A DNA stretch of 64,000 nt, taken from positions 98,429-162,428 of the forward strand of contig WGMC01000014.1 of the NCBI GenBank assembly GCA_016125265.1, given 5' to 3'. Positions 36,357-44,370 of this stretch are shown piece by piece. The notes beneath the pieces were generated by a model. That model worked only from the letters and a program-made list of their open reading frames with translations, was not told where the DNA came from and searched no databases. Source of the DNA: Planctomycetaceae bacterium (lineage in GTDB: Bacteria; Planctomycetota; UBA1135; GCA-002686595). How positions within the stretch are numbered: position 1 is the first letter of the stretch; every line of letters starts with the position of its first letter. The position numbers and the translations under genes are program-made.

Positions 36357-37634
36357 TCAGGCGCGCGCGTCGCCGGCTGCGAGGGGAGCGGTGTCCGATT
36401 CGTCGTGCTGCGGAGCGCTCTGTTCGAGGCGCCACCAACTCGCCGCCAGCGCAGCGAGTGTGCCCAACGAGAGGCCGATGCAGAGCAACCACGTGGGGTT
36501 CCCCGCGGCCATGACCAACGGCGAGAGCAGGCCCGCCCCGAGCCCGCCGAACTGCAGGGCACGCAGGCAGAGGAGGCCGAGGCCATCGCGGCGCGCGTAG
36601 AACTCCATCTTGCAGAGTTCGAGCAGCGAGATGCCCAGCACAACGCCGGAGAGGGCCTGCAAGAGCGGTGTCACTTCGCTCCACGAAGCCCCGAACAGCG
36701 CCGGCACGACCCACGGCGCGGTCAGCGCACCGAGCACCGCGCACCCGGCGAGCGGCCCAGCCGCCACGAGTGCGATGCGCCGGCGCAGGGCGCCGCCCTG
36801 GGCCTCCGCGCTGAACCAGGCAAAGGCCAGGCGGCTGACGAGCGGCGAGAGCAGTTGGTGGGGGACGAAGGCCAGGCGGTGGGCTTGGGCGAAGAGGCCC
36901 GCGCCGCGCTCGCCACCCGCGAAACCCGCGGCGAGGACCATGGCCCGCGCGAAGGCGCCTTCCAGTGCCCCATCCAGCCACAGGTCCCTCGACTCGCCCC
37001 ACAAACTGCGCCACTCGGCGACACGGACGCGGCGCGGCCGCGCGCCCTCGAACGCGCCGGCCATCGAAAGTGCCGCGATCCACACGCCGGCCAGCACGAG
37101 TTCGCGCAGGACCAGCGCGGCCAGACCGAAACCAGCCAGGGCGAGGGCGACGGCGACCGCGTGCGAGAGCAAATGCGCGAGGCCCTCGAGCCGCGCGAGC
37201 TGGGGCCAGCGGCCCTCGCGCTCCAGGAAACCGCGCGCGTTCTGCGCGAGGTGTTTGCCGAGGCACGCGCCGAGCAGAAGCGCCGTCCAGCCGTCGAAGC
37301 CGTCCTCGAGTGCGAGCCACACGACGCCCAGGACCCCACACACGAGGCATTCCCACACCAGCGCACTCGTCAAGAGCCGCCGCCGCCCCGCGTCCAACGT
37401 CGGCCCGCGCACGGCCAGGCTGCCGATGCGGAGCGTGCCGAGCGACAACACCAGGGTCACCGCGGCGTAGGCCAGTGCAAAACGGCCGAACAGCTCGGGC
37501 ACGATTTGGCGCACGAGCACGAGGTTCGCCCCAAAGGCGAGCAGCGCCTGGCCCAGCCCGCCCGCCAACAACCAGCGGGCGTGGTTGCCCCTGCGCGCGG
37601 GCGCGGCCTTGGCGTGTGCGGCGGGCCGTTCCAT
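36357..37634 (-). CDS. Polysaccharide flippase (Wzx-like, MATE/MVF superfamily)
   Basis: A 425-residue protein with about twelve hydrophobic segments. The N-terminus has ARWLLAGGLGQALLAFGANLVLVRQIVPELFGRFALAYA, the usual first two helices of PST-family flippases. VPHQLLSPLVSRLAFAWFS and ALFGASWSEVTPLLQALSGVV are typical mid- and late-region segments. It would flip undecaprenyl-linked repeat units across the inner membrane. It is the last gene of a minus-strand operon that starts with wza and wzc homologues, 7 bases after a glycosyltransferase gene. ATG 37634 fits; a longer frame upstream carries no family-like sequence. Confidence 0.82.
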   Translation of the reverse strand: MERPAAHAKAAPARRGNHARWLLAGGLGQALLAFGANLVLVRQIVPELFGRFALAYAAVTLVLSLGTLRIGSLAVRGPTLDAGRRRLLTSALVWECLVCGVLGVVWLALEDGFDGWTALLLGACLGKHLAQNARGFLEREGRWPQLARLEGLAHLLSHAVAVALALAGFGLAALVLRELVLAGVWIAALSMAGAFEGARPRRVRVAEWRSLWGESRDLWLDGALEGAFARAMVLAAGFAGGERGAGLFAQAHRLAFVPHQLLSPLVSRLAFAWFSAEAQGGALRRRIALVAAGPLAGCAVLGALTAPWVVPALFGASWSEVTPLLQALSGVVLGISLLELCKMEFYARRDGLGLLCLRALQFGGLGAGLLSPLVMAAGNPTWLLCIGLSLGTLAALAASWWRLEQSAPQHDESDTAPLAAGDARA

Positions 37635-37641
37635 GGGCCCG

Positions 37642-38937
37642 TCAAGCCGCCCGGCGGCGTCGGTGGGGCGGAACCCAGGGGTAGCTGGGGCGATTCGAAC
37701 GCGGGACCGCGGTGCGGGGCGCCGGCGCGGTGGCCGGCGACGGAAGCTCGACGTCGAACGGCACGGGGAACTCGGGCGCAAACGGCAGCTCCGGACCGAC
37801 ACCCAGGCAGCGGCGGTAGGCCGAGAGGGCACGCGCGCCGTAGTCGCTCCACGAGAATCCGCGCGACACACGCGCGGCGGCCCGTGCCCCTAGTTCGCGG
37901 CCGAGTTCGAGGTCGGAGCCGAGGCGCGCGAGTTGGGCGGCGAGCGCGTCCTTTTGGCCCGCGGGGAAGAGCAACACACCGTCGCGCTCGTCGAAGAGTC
38001 CCTCGGCGCCGGTGTGGTTCGACACCACGAGCGGCAAGCCGCTGGCCATGGCTTGGAGCAGCACCATCGCGAGGCCTTCTTCGTAGGACGCCAGGGCAAA
38101 CGCGCTCGCGCTGCGGTACAGCTCCGGCAGTTGGGCCTGGGGCACGGGGCCGAGGAACCGCACGCGCTCCGATGCGGCCCGGCGAGCGGCCGCGGCGAAC
38201 TCGCGTTCGATCGGGCCGACGAACACGAGTTCGCCGGGGTACACACCGCGCTGGAACGCCTCGATCAGGAGGTGCGAACCCTTGCGCGCGCCGACGCGGC
38301 CAACACAGAGGAGGCGCGGGTGCGCCGGTCGCTCGGCCGGCGGCGCGAAGGCCGAGAGGTCGACACCGAAGGGATTCACGATGAGGCGCTCCGGCGCGAA
38401 CCCGCGCTCGCGGAACGTGCGTGCCACGAACTCGGACGGCACCGCGATGCGGTCGGCCAGCTCGTACTCGGCCGCTTCCCGGCGCACGACGCCGGCCGGA
38501 GGCAGGCGAACGGGCAACCCCGATTCCCGCGCGACCCGTTCGAGGATCTCTGCCTGGGTCTGGATGTGGGCGCTGCCGCGCTCGAGCACCACGAGGGCAC
38601 CGCGCGACTTCGCGCGGCGCATGGGTTCCAGGCTGGAACCCGACCAGCCGACGAGAACTTCCGGCGCAGCGGGCACGTGGTCGACCGCGGCGCGCGCGAA
38701 GGCGGCCGCGATGGGGGCTTCGAGCGCCCGGTCGAGTGCCGTCGGCAGACGCCGCGCTGCCCGCGCGGCCAGCTCGTACGCGGGCAGGGCGCGCACGTGT
38801 TCCTTGGACACACCGAAGCGCTCGGCCAAGGCCGCGGGCGAACTCGTGATCAGCCGATCGAGGGCGCCCATGCGCTCCAGTTCGCGCGCCAGGTCGAAGG
38901 CCCAGAACCGGCCGCGCACACAGACCGTCACCTTCAT
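37642..38937 (-). CDS. GT4 glycosyltransferase
   Basis: A 431-residue GT-B enzyme. The donor-binding half has LLCVGRVGARKGSHLLIEAF, VRFLGPVPQAQLPELYRSA and the segment SYEEGLAMVLLQAMASGLPLV with the conserved EEGLAMVLLQ glutamates. The N-terminal half is less conserved and starts KVTVCVRGRFWAFDLARELE. The last ~45 residues are a Pro-rich tail. Its ATG overlaps the stop of the upstream glycosyltransferase (ATGA at 38934-38937), so the two are probably translated together. It lies 7 bases upstream of the flippase gene. Confidence 0.88.
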   Translation of the reverse strand: MKVTVCVRGRFWAFDLARELERMGALDRLITSSPAALAERFGVSKEHVRALPAYELAARAARRLPTALDRALEAPIAAAFARAAVDHVPAAPEVLVGWSGSSLEPMRRAKSRGALVVLERGSAHIQTQAEILERVARESGLPVRLPPAGVVRREAAEYELADRIAVPSEFVARTFRERGFAPERLIVNPFGVDLSAFAPPAERPAHPRLLCVGRVGARKGSHLLIEAFQRGVYPGELVFVGPIEREFAAAARRAASERVRFLGPVPQAQLPELYRSASAFALASYEEGLAMVLLQAMASGLPLVVSNHTGAEGLFDERDGVLLFPAGQKDALAAQLARLGSDLELGRELGARAAARVSRGFSWSDYGARALSAYRRCLGVGPELPFAPEFPVPFDVELPSPATAPAPRTAVPRSNRPSYPWVPPHRRRRAA

Positions 38938-40013
38938 GCCGCGTGCTCCGCGAGCGCCGGCGCGGGGTCCACGTCGGGCATGGTGGCCGCGAGGCAACGG
39001 GCCAACATCGCGTCGTGGTCGTAACCGCTTTCGAGGCAGCGTTCCCGGCCGGCGATCGCCAGCGCGCGGCGCCGCTCGGGATGCGCGAGCAGGTCTTGCA
39101 CGGACGCGACCAGTTCGCGGTCGCCATCGAAGAAGAGCGCTTCTTTGCCCTCTTCGAAGAGCGCGAGGTGGTCCCCGGTGCGTTCGGCCACGAGGGGCAC
39201 TCCGCAGGCCGGGATCTCGACGGAACGGCTCGTGTGTTCGTCGAGGTTCTGCTTGCGCAGGAAACCGAGCTGCACGCTCGAACAGGCCATCGCCGCCAGG
39301 TACTCGCGCCCGCTTACCTCGTGCGGGTGCACCACCAAGAGCGCGTGCTGGCCCACGAGCGGTTTCCAGCCGTTCCCGAACACGCGCACGAAGACACCGG
39401 CGTCCGCCAGGGCGAGCAGCGACCGGGCGCGCTCGGCTTCGAACGTGCCGATGAAACCCGCGTCGGCGAACAGGTGATCGCGTTCGAAGGGATCCGGTTG
39501 GAGCGGCCGGTGGTCGAGTGGATCGAAACTCTGGAAGTGGAACCGCACGTCGCGGGCTCCGAGCGCCGCCAGTTCGCCGCGTTCGACGTTGTGCTTCTTC
39601 GTGGTCCAGACCACGTCGTACTGTGCGAAACACGGGGATATCCACGCCCATTGGTTGTGGGGAAGGGCGTGGTTGTCCTCGCTGTGGAAGTGGAAGATCG
39701 TGCCGGCGGAGAGCTCCTTGGCCCGTTGCAACGTGCGCGGCAACAGCGGCGGGGCCTTGTCGACCCATACGGCGTCGTAGCGTGCGGCGCACAACGCGCG
39801 CAGGAGTTGCCCGTTGACGTCCATGGGGTCGCTCGGGCGCCCCAGGCGGTGGCGCACACGGTCCGCCAAGGACGGGCGCGGCCGCTCCGCGTAGGAACTC
39901 AGGGTCGCGCAGTAGGGCAGCGCGTCGACGTCGTGCCCGAGGCGGACGAACGCGCGGCGGCGCTGCTCCGAACGGGACCCGGGAGTGAGGTTGCCCACGT
40001 AGAGCAGCTTCAC
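38934..40013 (-). CDS. CgeB-like glycosyltransferase
   Basis: A 359-residue protein with the layout of CgeB/DUF3880-type GT-B enzymes. It starts LLYVGNLTPGSRSEQRRRAF. The C-terminal domain (Glyco_trans_1_2) shows FIGTFEAERARSLLALAD, YLAAMACSSVQLGFLRK and TSRSVEIPACGVPLVAERT, then HLALFEEGKEALFF. The RSVEIPACG segment is the hallmark. It overlaps the tyrosine kinase gene by ATGA at 40010-40013 and the next glycosyltransferase by ATGA, so it sits within a coupled operon. The transferred sugar is unknown. Confidence 0.83.
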   Translation of the reverse strand: MKLLYVGNLTPGSRSEQRRRAFVRLGHDVDALPYCATLSSYAERPRPSLADRVRHRLGRPSDPMDVNGQLLRALCAARYDAVWVDKAPPLLPRTLQRAKELSAGTIFHFHSEDNHALPHNQWAWISPCFAQYDVVWTTKKHNVERGELAALGARDVRFHFQSFDPLDHRPLQPDPFERDHLFADAGFIGTFEAERARSLLALADAGVFVRVFGNGWKPLVGQHALLVVHPHEVSGREYLAAMACSSVQLGFLRKQNLDEHTSRSVEIPACGVPLVAERTGDHLALFEEGKEALFFDGDRELVASVQDLLAHPERRRALAIAGRERCLESGYDHDAMLARCLAATMPDVDPAPALAEHAA

Positions 40014-42865
40014 GGGACCTCCTTCAGCGTGGGTTCTTCCCGCGGCGCTGCGGACGGCAGGGGACCGCGGGTCTCGTCCTTCGTGTAGTAATGGGAACCG
40101 TAGCCGTTGCCGTAGTACCCGCCGTCCTCCGACGCGGTGGCGCGGCTCGCGTTGAGGATCGCTCCGACGAGTTTGGCACCGGATTGGTGCAGGCGGCGCA
40201 CCGCGGCTTCGACGGCTTGGCGGGGCAGACCGTCCTCGCGGTACAAGAGGAGCAGCGCGTCGAGGCGGTGCGCGAAGGTCTCCACGTCCGCCACCACGAG
40301 CGCCGGCGGCAAGTCGAAGACGACCATGTCGTACTCACCCTCGAGTTCGGCGAGCAGCGCGAGGGAACGGGCGCCCGAAAGCAGCTCGCCCGCCGCGCCG
40401 CGGTGGCGTCCCGCGACCAGCACGTCGAGCCCAGGCGCGCCCGAAGCCTGCACGAGCGGGCGCCAGGGGCGGCCCTCGGTCAGCACCTCGGCGAGGCCCG
40501 GACCCTCGCGCAGTTCCAGGTAGCGGTGCACCGCGGGGCGCCGCAAATCGCCGTCCACGAGCAACACACGCCGCCCCGCCGACGCGAGGGCGAGCGCCAG
40601 GTCGACGTTGGTCGTCGACTTGCCCTCGGAAGGCGCGCAGCTCGTCACCGCGAGGGTGCGCAGTTGCGTGAGGTCGCCCACCGCAAAACGCAGGTTGGCG
40701 CGCAGGGAGCGGTAGGCCTCCGCCAGCGGGCCATCCGGCGCGTCGCGCATGGGTAGGAACACACGTGTGCCCTTGGTGCGGCGCTCGAAGAATGGGATCG
40801 TGCCGAGCACCGGCAGCCCCGTCGCGGCGCCGAGTTCGCGCGTTCCGCGCAGCGTGGCGCGCAGGCGTTCGAGGGCCAGCACCAAACCGACGGCGAGGGC
40901 CGCGGCGAAGAGCGCGCCGGCGAGCAGCCCGACCCCGAGGCGCGGGGCGTAGCGCCGATCCGGCGCAACGGCCGCATCGACGTAGTGCGCGGACGCGATC
41001 GACGAAGCGCGCGAGATCTCCGCCTCCTGCATGGAGCGCAGCAGGAACGTGGTCAGCTCCTTGTGCGTCTCCAGGCGGCGCAGGGGATCGGCGAGGGCGC
41101 GCTCCATCTGCGGCAGGGCGCCCAAGCGCTCGTGGATCTCGGCGCCGATGCGCACGAGCTCGCTGCGTTCGAGTTGCACGGCCTCGAGGCGCGTGGCGAG
41201 GTGTTCGCGCGCGCGGCGGCGCGCGTCGGCGAGGGCTTCGCGGGCGCGTGTCTGCGAGGCATCCGACGCCCCGGCGAAGTCTGCGTCGGAACGCGCGACG
41301 AGTTCGCGGCGGCTCTCGAGCAACTGTCCGAGACCATCGAGCCGCGCGGCCAGGTTCTCCGCGATCCGCTGCGCGAGTTCGCCGCGGCCCCTGCGGGCGC
41401 GCACGAGCTCGGGCGCTGCGCCGGTGAAAGCCGCCGCGAGGCGTTCGATGTCGCCGTCGACGCGGGCCAACTCGGCGACAAGGCCAAGGGTCAGGGGATC
41501 CGCGAGCACACCGGCGTCGGGGCTCTGGGTCAAGAGCGAAAGGCCGCTCGCATCGCCGGCGCGCAGGCGCTCCAAGAGGTGCGAAAGCGCCTCGATCTGC
41601 AGTTCGAGTTCGGCGGCCTTCGCCGCGAGTTCCTGGCCCTGGGCCAGGATCAGCGGGCGCGCGTCGACGGCGCCGGGGCGCTCGACACCGGCCAGTTCGA
41701 GCTCGAGCGCGGCGATCTGCTCGACGAGACCCACGGAGAGGGGGTCGGCGAGCTCGGGCCCGATGCGCGAAAGGGCGTCCGTTCGACCCGCGTCGAGCAG
41801 TTCGAGCGCCTCGCCGACGGCGCGTTCGACGAGCCCGAGTTGCAGCTCGCGCACGGCGAACTCACTCGAGGTCGTGACGAGCGCCTTCGACGAGCTGGCC
41901 CGGTCGATCAGATCGGGGTACTGCCGCTGCAGTTCGACCACCTCGGTTTCTGCCTCGGACAGGGCCTTCTCTTGGGCCTCGAGTTGGCTGCGGATGAACT
42001 CGACCGTCTCGCTGGCGCGCCGGCGGCCCCGCGCGACGTTCTGTTCGAAGTACTCCTCGCAGAGTGCGTTCGCCACGGCGGCGGCGCGGTCCGGATCGGA
42101 GTCCGAAACCGACAGCTCGAGCACACCGGAGTTGCGCTGGGTTTCGACCACACGCGTGCCGCGTTGCACACGCAGGATCGCTGCGCTCTTGTCCTGACGC
42201 CGCACGCGGAACACGCCGCCCAACGCGACCTCGTCGCGCTCGATCAACAGGCTCCATCCGTGGCCCTCGACGGGTTCGTTCTCGCGCCAAGCGGTGGTGA
42301 CGGCCTCGCCCGCACCGCCGAACCAACCGGGGCGGGCCAGTTCGACCCGATCGGGTGCGACGAAGCGCACGTACAGCGTTTCGGGCGAGCCGGGGGCGGC
42401 CGCCAGCACCTTTGCGTAGAGGCCACCGGTGGCGCGCTCGCCGAGATCCAGCCTGGCGAGCAGGGCCCGGAACGGCGCGCGTCGTGTGTCGTCGACCAGT
42501 GTCTGCAGGCCGAGCGCCGATTCCACGGGTGCCCGCAGGTGGACGGGCCGATCGTCCGAAGGCGCGCGGACCACGGCCTCCGCCAGTGACCGCGAGCGCA
42601 ACACCGCGATTTCCGCGGCTGCGGCGGGGGGAGCCGTCAACGCGGCGAGTTCGCCCAGGACGCCGCCGGAGGAACGTTCCGTGTCGAGCAACAGGGTCGC
42701 CTGGGCCCGGTACACCGGCTCGGAACGCGCGATCCACACCGCGGTGCACACGAACAGCCCGGACGCAACCAAACTCGCGAGGGCCGCCCGGCGGCGCACG
42801 GCGCGCGCCACTTCGACCAGCAGCGCCGTCGTGCGGCGCGCGGGGACTTCGTTCTGGGTGCTCAT
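40010..42865 (-). CDS. Wzc-type polysaccharide co-polymerase with tyrosine autokinase
   Basis: A 951-residue protein combining a Wzz chain-length domain (membrane helix about 28-50, large periplasmic coiled-coil region, second helix about 625-645) and a cytoplasmic BY-kinase. The kinase has Walker A SEGKST with Lys749, Walker A' VLLVDGDLRRP and Walker B VVFDLPP. The C-terminus has a tyrosine cluster at residues 917, 918, 922, 926 and 927, the autophosphorylation tail. Cycles of phosphorylation control polymer length and export. No tyrosine phosphatase gene (Wzb-like) is seen in the window. It overlaps wza (ATGA 42862-42865) and the next glycosyltransferase. Confidence 0.94.
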   Translation of the reverse strand: MSTQNEVPARRTTALLVEVARAVRRRAALASLVASGLFVCTAVWIARSEPVYRAQATLLLDTERSSGGVLGELAALTAPPAAAAEIAVLRSRSLAEAVVRAPSDDRPVHLRAPVESALGLQTLVDDTRRAPFRALLARLDLGERATGGLYAKVLAAAPGSPETLYVRFVAPDRVELARPGWFGGAGEAVTTAWRENEPVEGHGWSLLIERDEVALGGVFRVRRQDKSAAILRVQRGTRVVETQRNSGVLELSVSDSDPDRAAAVANALCEEYFEQNVARGRRRASETVEFIRSQLEAQEKALSEAETEVVELQRQYPDLIDRASSSKALVTTSSEFAVRELQLGLVERAVGEALELLDAGRTDALSRIGPELADPLSVGLVEQIAALELELAGVERPGAVDARPLILAQGQELAAKAAELELQIEALSHLLERLRAGDASGLSLLTQSPDAGVLADPLTLGLVAELARVDGDIERLAAAFTGAAPELVRARRGRGELAQRIAENLAARLDGLGQLLESRRELVARSDADFAGASDASQTRAREALADARRRAREHLATRLEAVQLERSELVRIGAEIHERLGALPQMERALADPLRRLETHKELTTFLLRSMQEAEISRASSIASAHYVDAAVAPDRRYAPRLGVGLLAGALFAAALAVGLVLALERLRATLRGTRELGAATGLPVLGTIPFFERRTKGTRVFLPMRDAPDGPLAEAYRSLRANLRFAVGDLTQLRTLAVTSCAPSEGKSTTNVDLALALASAGRRVLLVDGDLRRPAVHRYLELREGPGLAEVLTEGRPWRPLVQASGAPGLDVLVAGRHRGAAGELLSGARSLALLAELEGEYDMVVFDLPPALVVADVETFAHRLDALLLLYREDGLPRQAVEAAVRRLHQSGAKLVGAILNASRATASEDGGYYGNGYGSHYYTKDETRGPLPSAAPREEPTLKEVP

Positions 42866-43590
42866 TCGTCGGAGAGGGCGTCGGCGATGATCACCAGGTT
42901 CGTGAAGGAGCTGAAGATGGGGGCCGCGGCTTGCAACACCGGCACCACTTGTTCGCGGAACGCGCCACCCTTCGAGAGGCGCACGAACAGGAGGTCCTCC
43001 GGGCGCACGACGACGAGGCCGTCCGCGTTGGGCGTCGCGGCGTCGAAGAAACGCACTTCCAGCTCGCCGTTCACCACGCGCATCAGAGCCACGTTGACTC
43101 GGTCGCCCATCTCGGTGACGCCGCCCGCGAGGCTGAGTGCCTGCAGCGCGGTCAGCGGGCGATCGAGAACGATCGCGCCGGGCACTCCGACTTCACCCAG
43201 CACGTAGGCGCGCCGCGCCGCGTAGCTGGCGACGGAGAGGCCGACCGCGGGCTCGAGCAGGTACGCGGAGAGGGCCGTTTCGATGGCCGCTCGCGCCTCG
43301 CCGACGGTCATCTGGGCCACTTGCACCGCGCCAGCGAGGGGCAGGTGCAGGGCGCCGAGGGGATCGATGCGCAGCGGCACCGCGGGGTCGGCGAACTGGG
43401 GGTGCCCGTAGACGAGCAGGTTCAGGGAATCGCCCGGCCCCAGCGTGTAGGGCTCCAGGCTGGGTGTGTGGGTGAACGCGCCCGTGTCGGCGGTGGCCTC
43501 CACGAGAGGCGGCGCGCTGACGCAGGCGGTGGCCACCAGGGCCGCCGCGAGGGCGGCCACCTGGCACCAAGGGGTGCGAACGTGGGACAT
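42862..43590 (-). CDS. Polysaccharide export lipoprotein (Wza-like)
   Basis: A 242-residue lipoprotein with a signal peptide and cleavage before Cys23 (VATAC). A polysaccharide export domain (about 45-130) has YTLGPGDSLNLLVYGHPQF and PLGALHLPLAGAVQV. A SLBB domain (about 138-210) has YVLGEVGVPGAIVLDRPLTALQALSLAGGV. It would form the periplasmic/outer-membrane exit for the polymer. It is shorter than E. coli Wza, which has two more domains and an outer-membrane helix, as is common for planctomycete and PEP-CTERM-type homologues. It is the first gene of the minus-strand export operon, with a good Shine-Dalgarno upstream. Confidence 0.9.
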   Translation of the reverse strand: MSHVRTPWCQVAALAAALVATACVSAPPLVEATADTGAFTHTPSLEPYTLGPGDSLNLLVYGHPQFADPAVPLRIDPLGALHLPLAGAVQVAQMTVGEARAAIETALSAYLLEPAVGLSVASYAARRAYVLGEVGVPGAIVLDRPLTALQALSLAGGVTEMGDRVNVALMRVVNGELEVRFFDAATPNADGLVVVRPEDLLFVRLSKGGAFREQVVPVLQAAAPIFSSFTNLVIIADALSDE

Positions 43591-43597
43591 GACTCGG

Positions 43598-43603
43598 CTC
43601 CTT
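43598..43603 (-). promoter_or_regulatory. Shine-Dalgarno of the wza operon
   Basis: AAGGAG on the minus strand lies 7 bases before the ATG at 43590. It is the clearest ribosome binding site seen in the window and supports the chosen start and leading position of the wza homologue. The 282-base divergent gap to 43873 probably holds the operon promoter, but no convincing -35/-10 pair can be named. Confidence 0.6.
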
Positions 43604-43820
43604 CTCCGCCGGCCCCGAAAACGGGCCAGCGGGGGAGCTATCGGCCCTCCCCAGCCAACCCCTCATGCGACCGGAGGCCGGGGGCGCCCCGGATTCCCGT
43701 TCCGGGGCGGGGTCCCGCTGGTCGCCCGCGGCCTGCGGCGGTGGGAAACGACCCCCGCCCTGCGCACGGTGGCGTCCGTCTCTCCCGGGCGTTCCAATGG
43801 GCCTCGCGCGGGTCCCCTGG

Positions 43821-43868
43821 CCCGATCCCGCCCCCGCTCCCGCCCCCGCTCCCGCCCCGGCTCCCGCC
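43821..43868 (+). repeat. 12-bp tandem repeat, 4 copies
   Basis: Four copies of a CCCGCTCCCGCC-type unit (43821, 43833, 43845, 43857, with single substitutions in the first and last) end four bases before the ATG at 43873. The stretch has no purines other than scattered G and one A, and would occupy the 5' leader of the following gene. Confidence 0.85.
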
Positions 43869-43872
43869 TCCC

Positions 43873-44343
43873 ATGTCCGGCCTCCCCGCGATCGCCGTCG
43901 CCGCCCTCGGGTTCACCCCCTGGAACGCGTCCCAGAGGCCCCACGGCGAAGCTGTGCTCGCGTCGATCGCAGTGCTCTTCGTGGCGCTCGCGTTCTGCGC
44001 GGCTCTACTGCTCGTCACCGCCGCAGTCATGCTTCGGCGTCCGGCGCAAGCCGGGGTTCCGAGCTCCCACCGCGTCATCGGCGCCGCCATCTCGGCCGCG
44101 CCGGCGCTGTACCTGGTCGGGGTGATCGGCGTTGCGTCCCTCGATCTCCACCGCGACGTGGGTGTCGCGCCGCCCCTGGCGATCCTCGGGCTGCTGGGTT
44201 TGCTCGCGTGGAACTGGTGGCAAGCAGGTCGAGAGCGCGGGCTGCCGTGGGATCCCACCTGGATCGCGAGTTACTCGCTGTTCCTCACCGGGTGCTCGGC
44301 CTTCTGGATCCTCGGCGACCTGCTCAAGGCCGCTCCCCGTTGA
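43873..44343 (+). CDS. Small integral membrane protein of unknown function
   Basis: A 156-residue protein with four hydrophobic segments (about 28-53, 68-88, 97-113 and 126-146). I recognise no family. Near the C-terminus it has WDPTWIASYSLFLTGCSAFWILGDLL. ATG 43873 follows a 12-bp tandem repeat; an open frame continues upstream as proline-rich sequence and is unlikely to be coding. The gene is divergent from the polysaccharide export operon and converges with the GT9 gene. It could be part of envelope biology but nothing in the sequence shows this. Confidence 0.55.
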   Translation: MSGLPAIAVAALGFTPWNASQRPHGEAVLASIAVLFVALAFCAALLLVTAAVMLRRPAQAGVPSSHRVIGAAISAAPALYLVGVIGVASLDLHRDVGVAPPLAILGLLGLLAWNWWQAGRERGLPWDPTWIASYSLFLTGCSAFWILGDLLKAAPR

Positions 44344-44370
44344 GCCGACCCGCTTCGTACTCAGTAGGTG

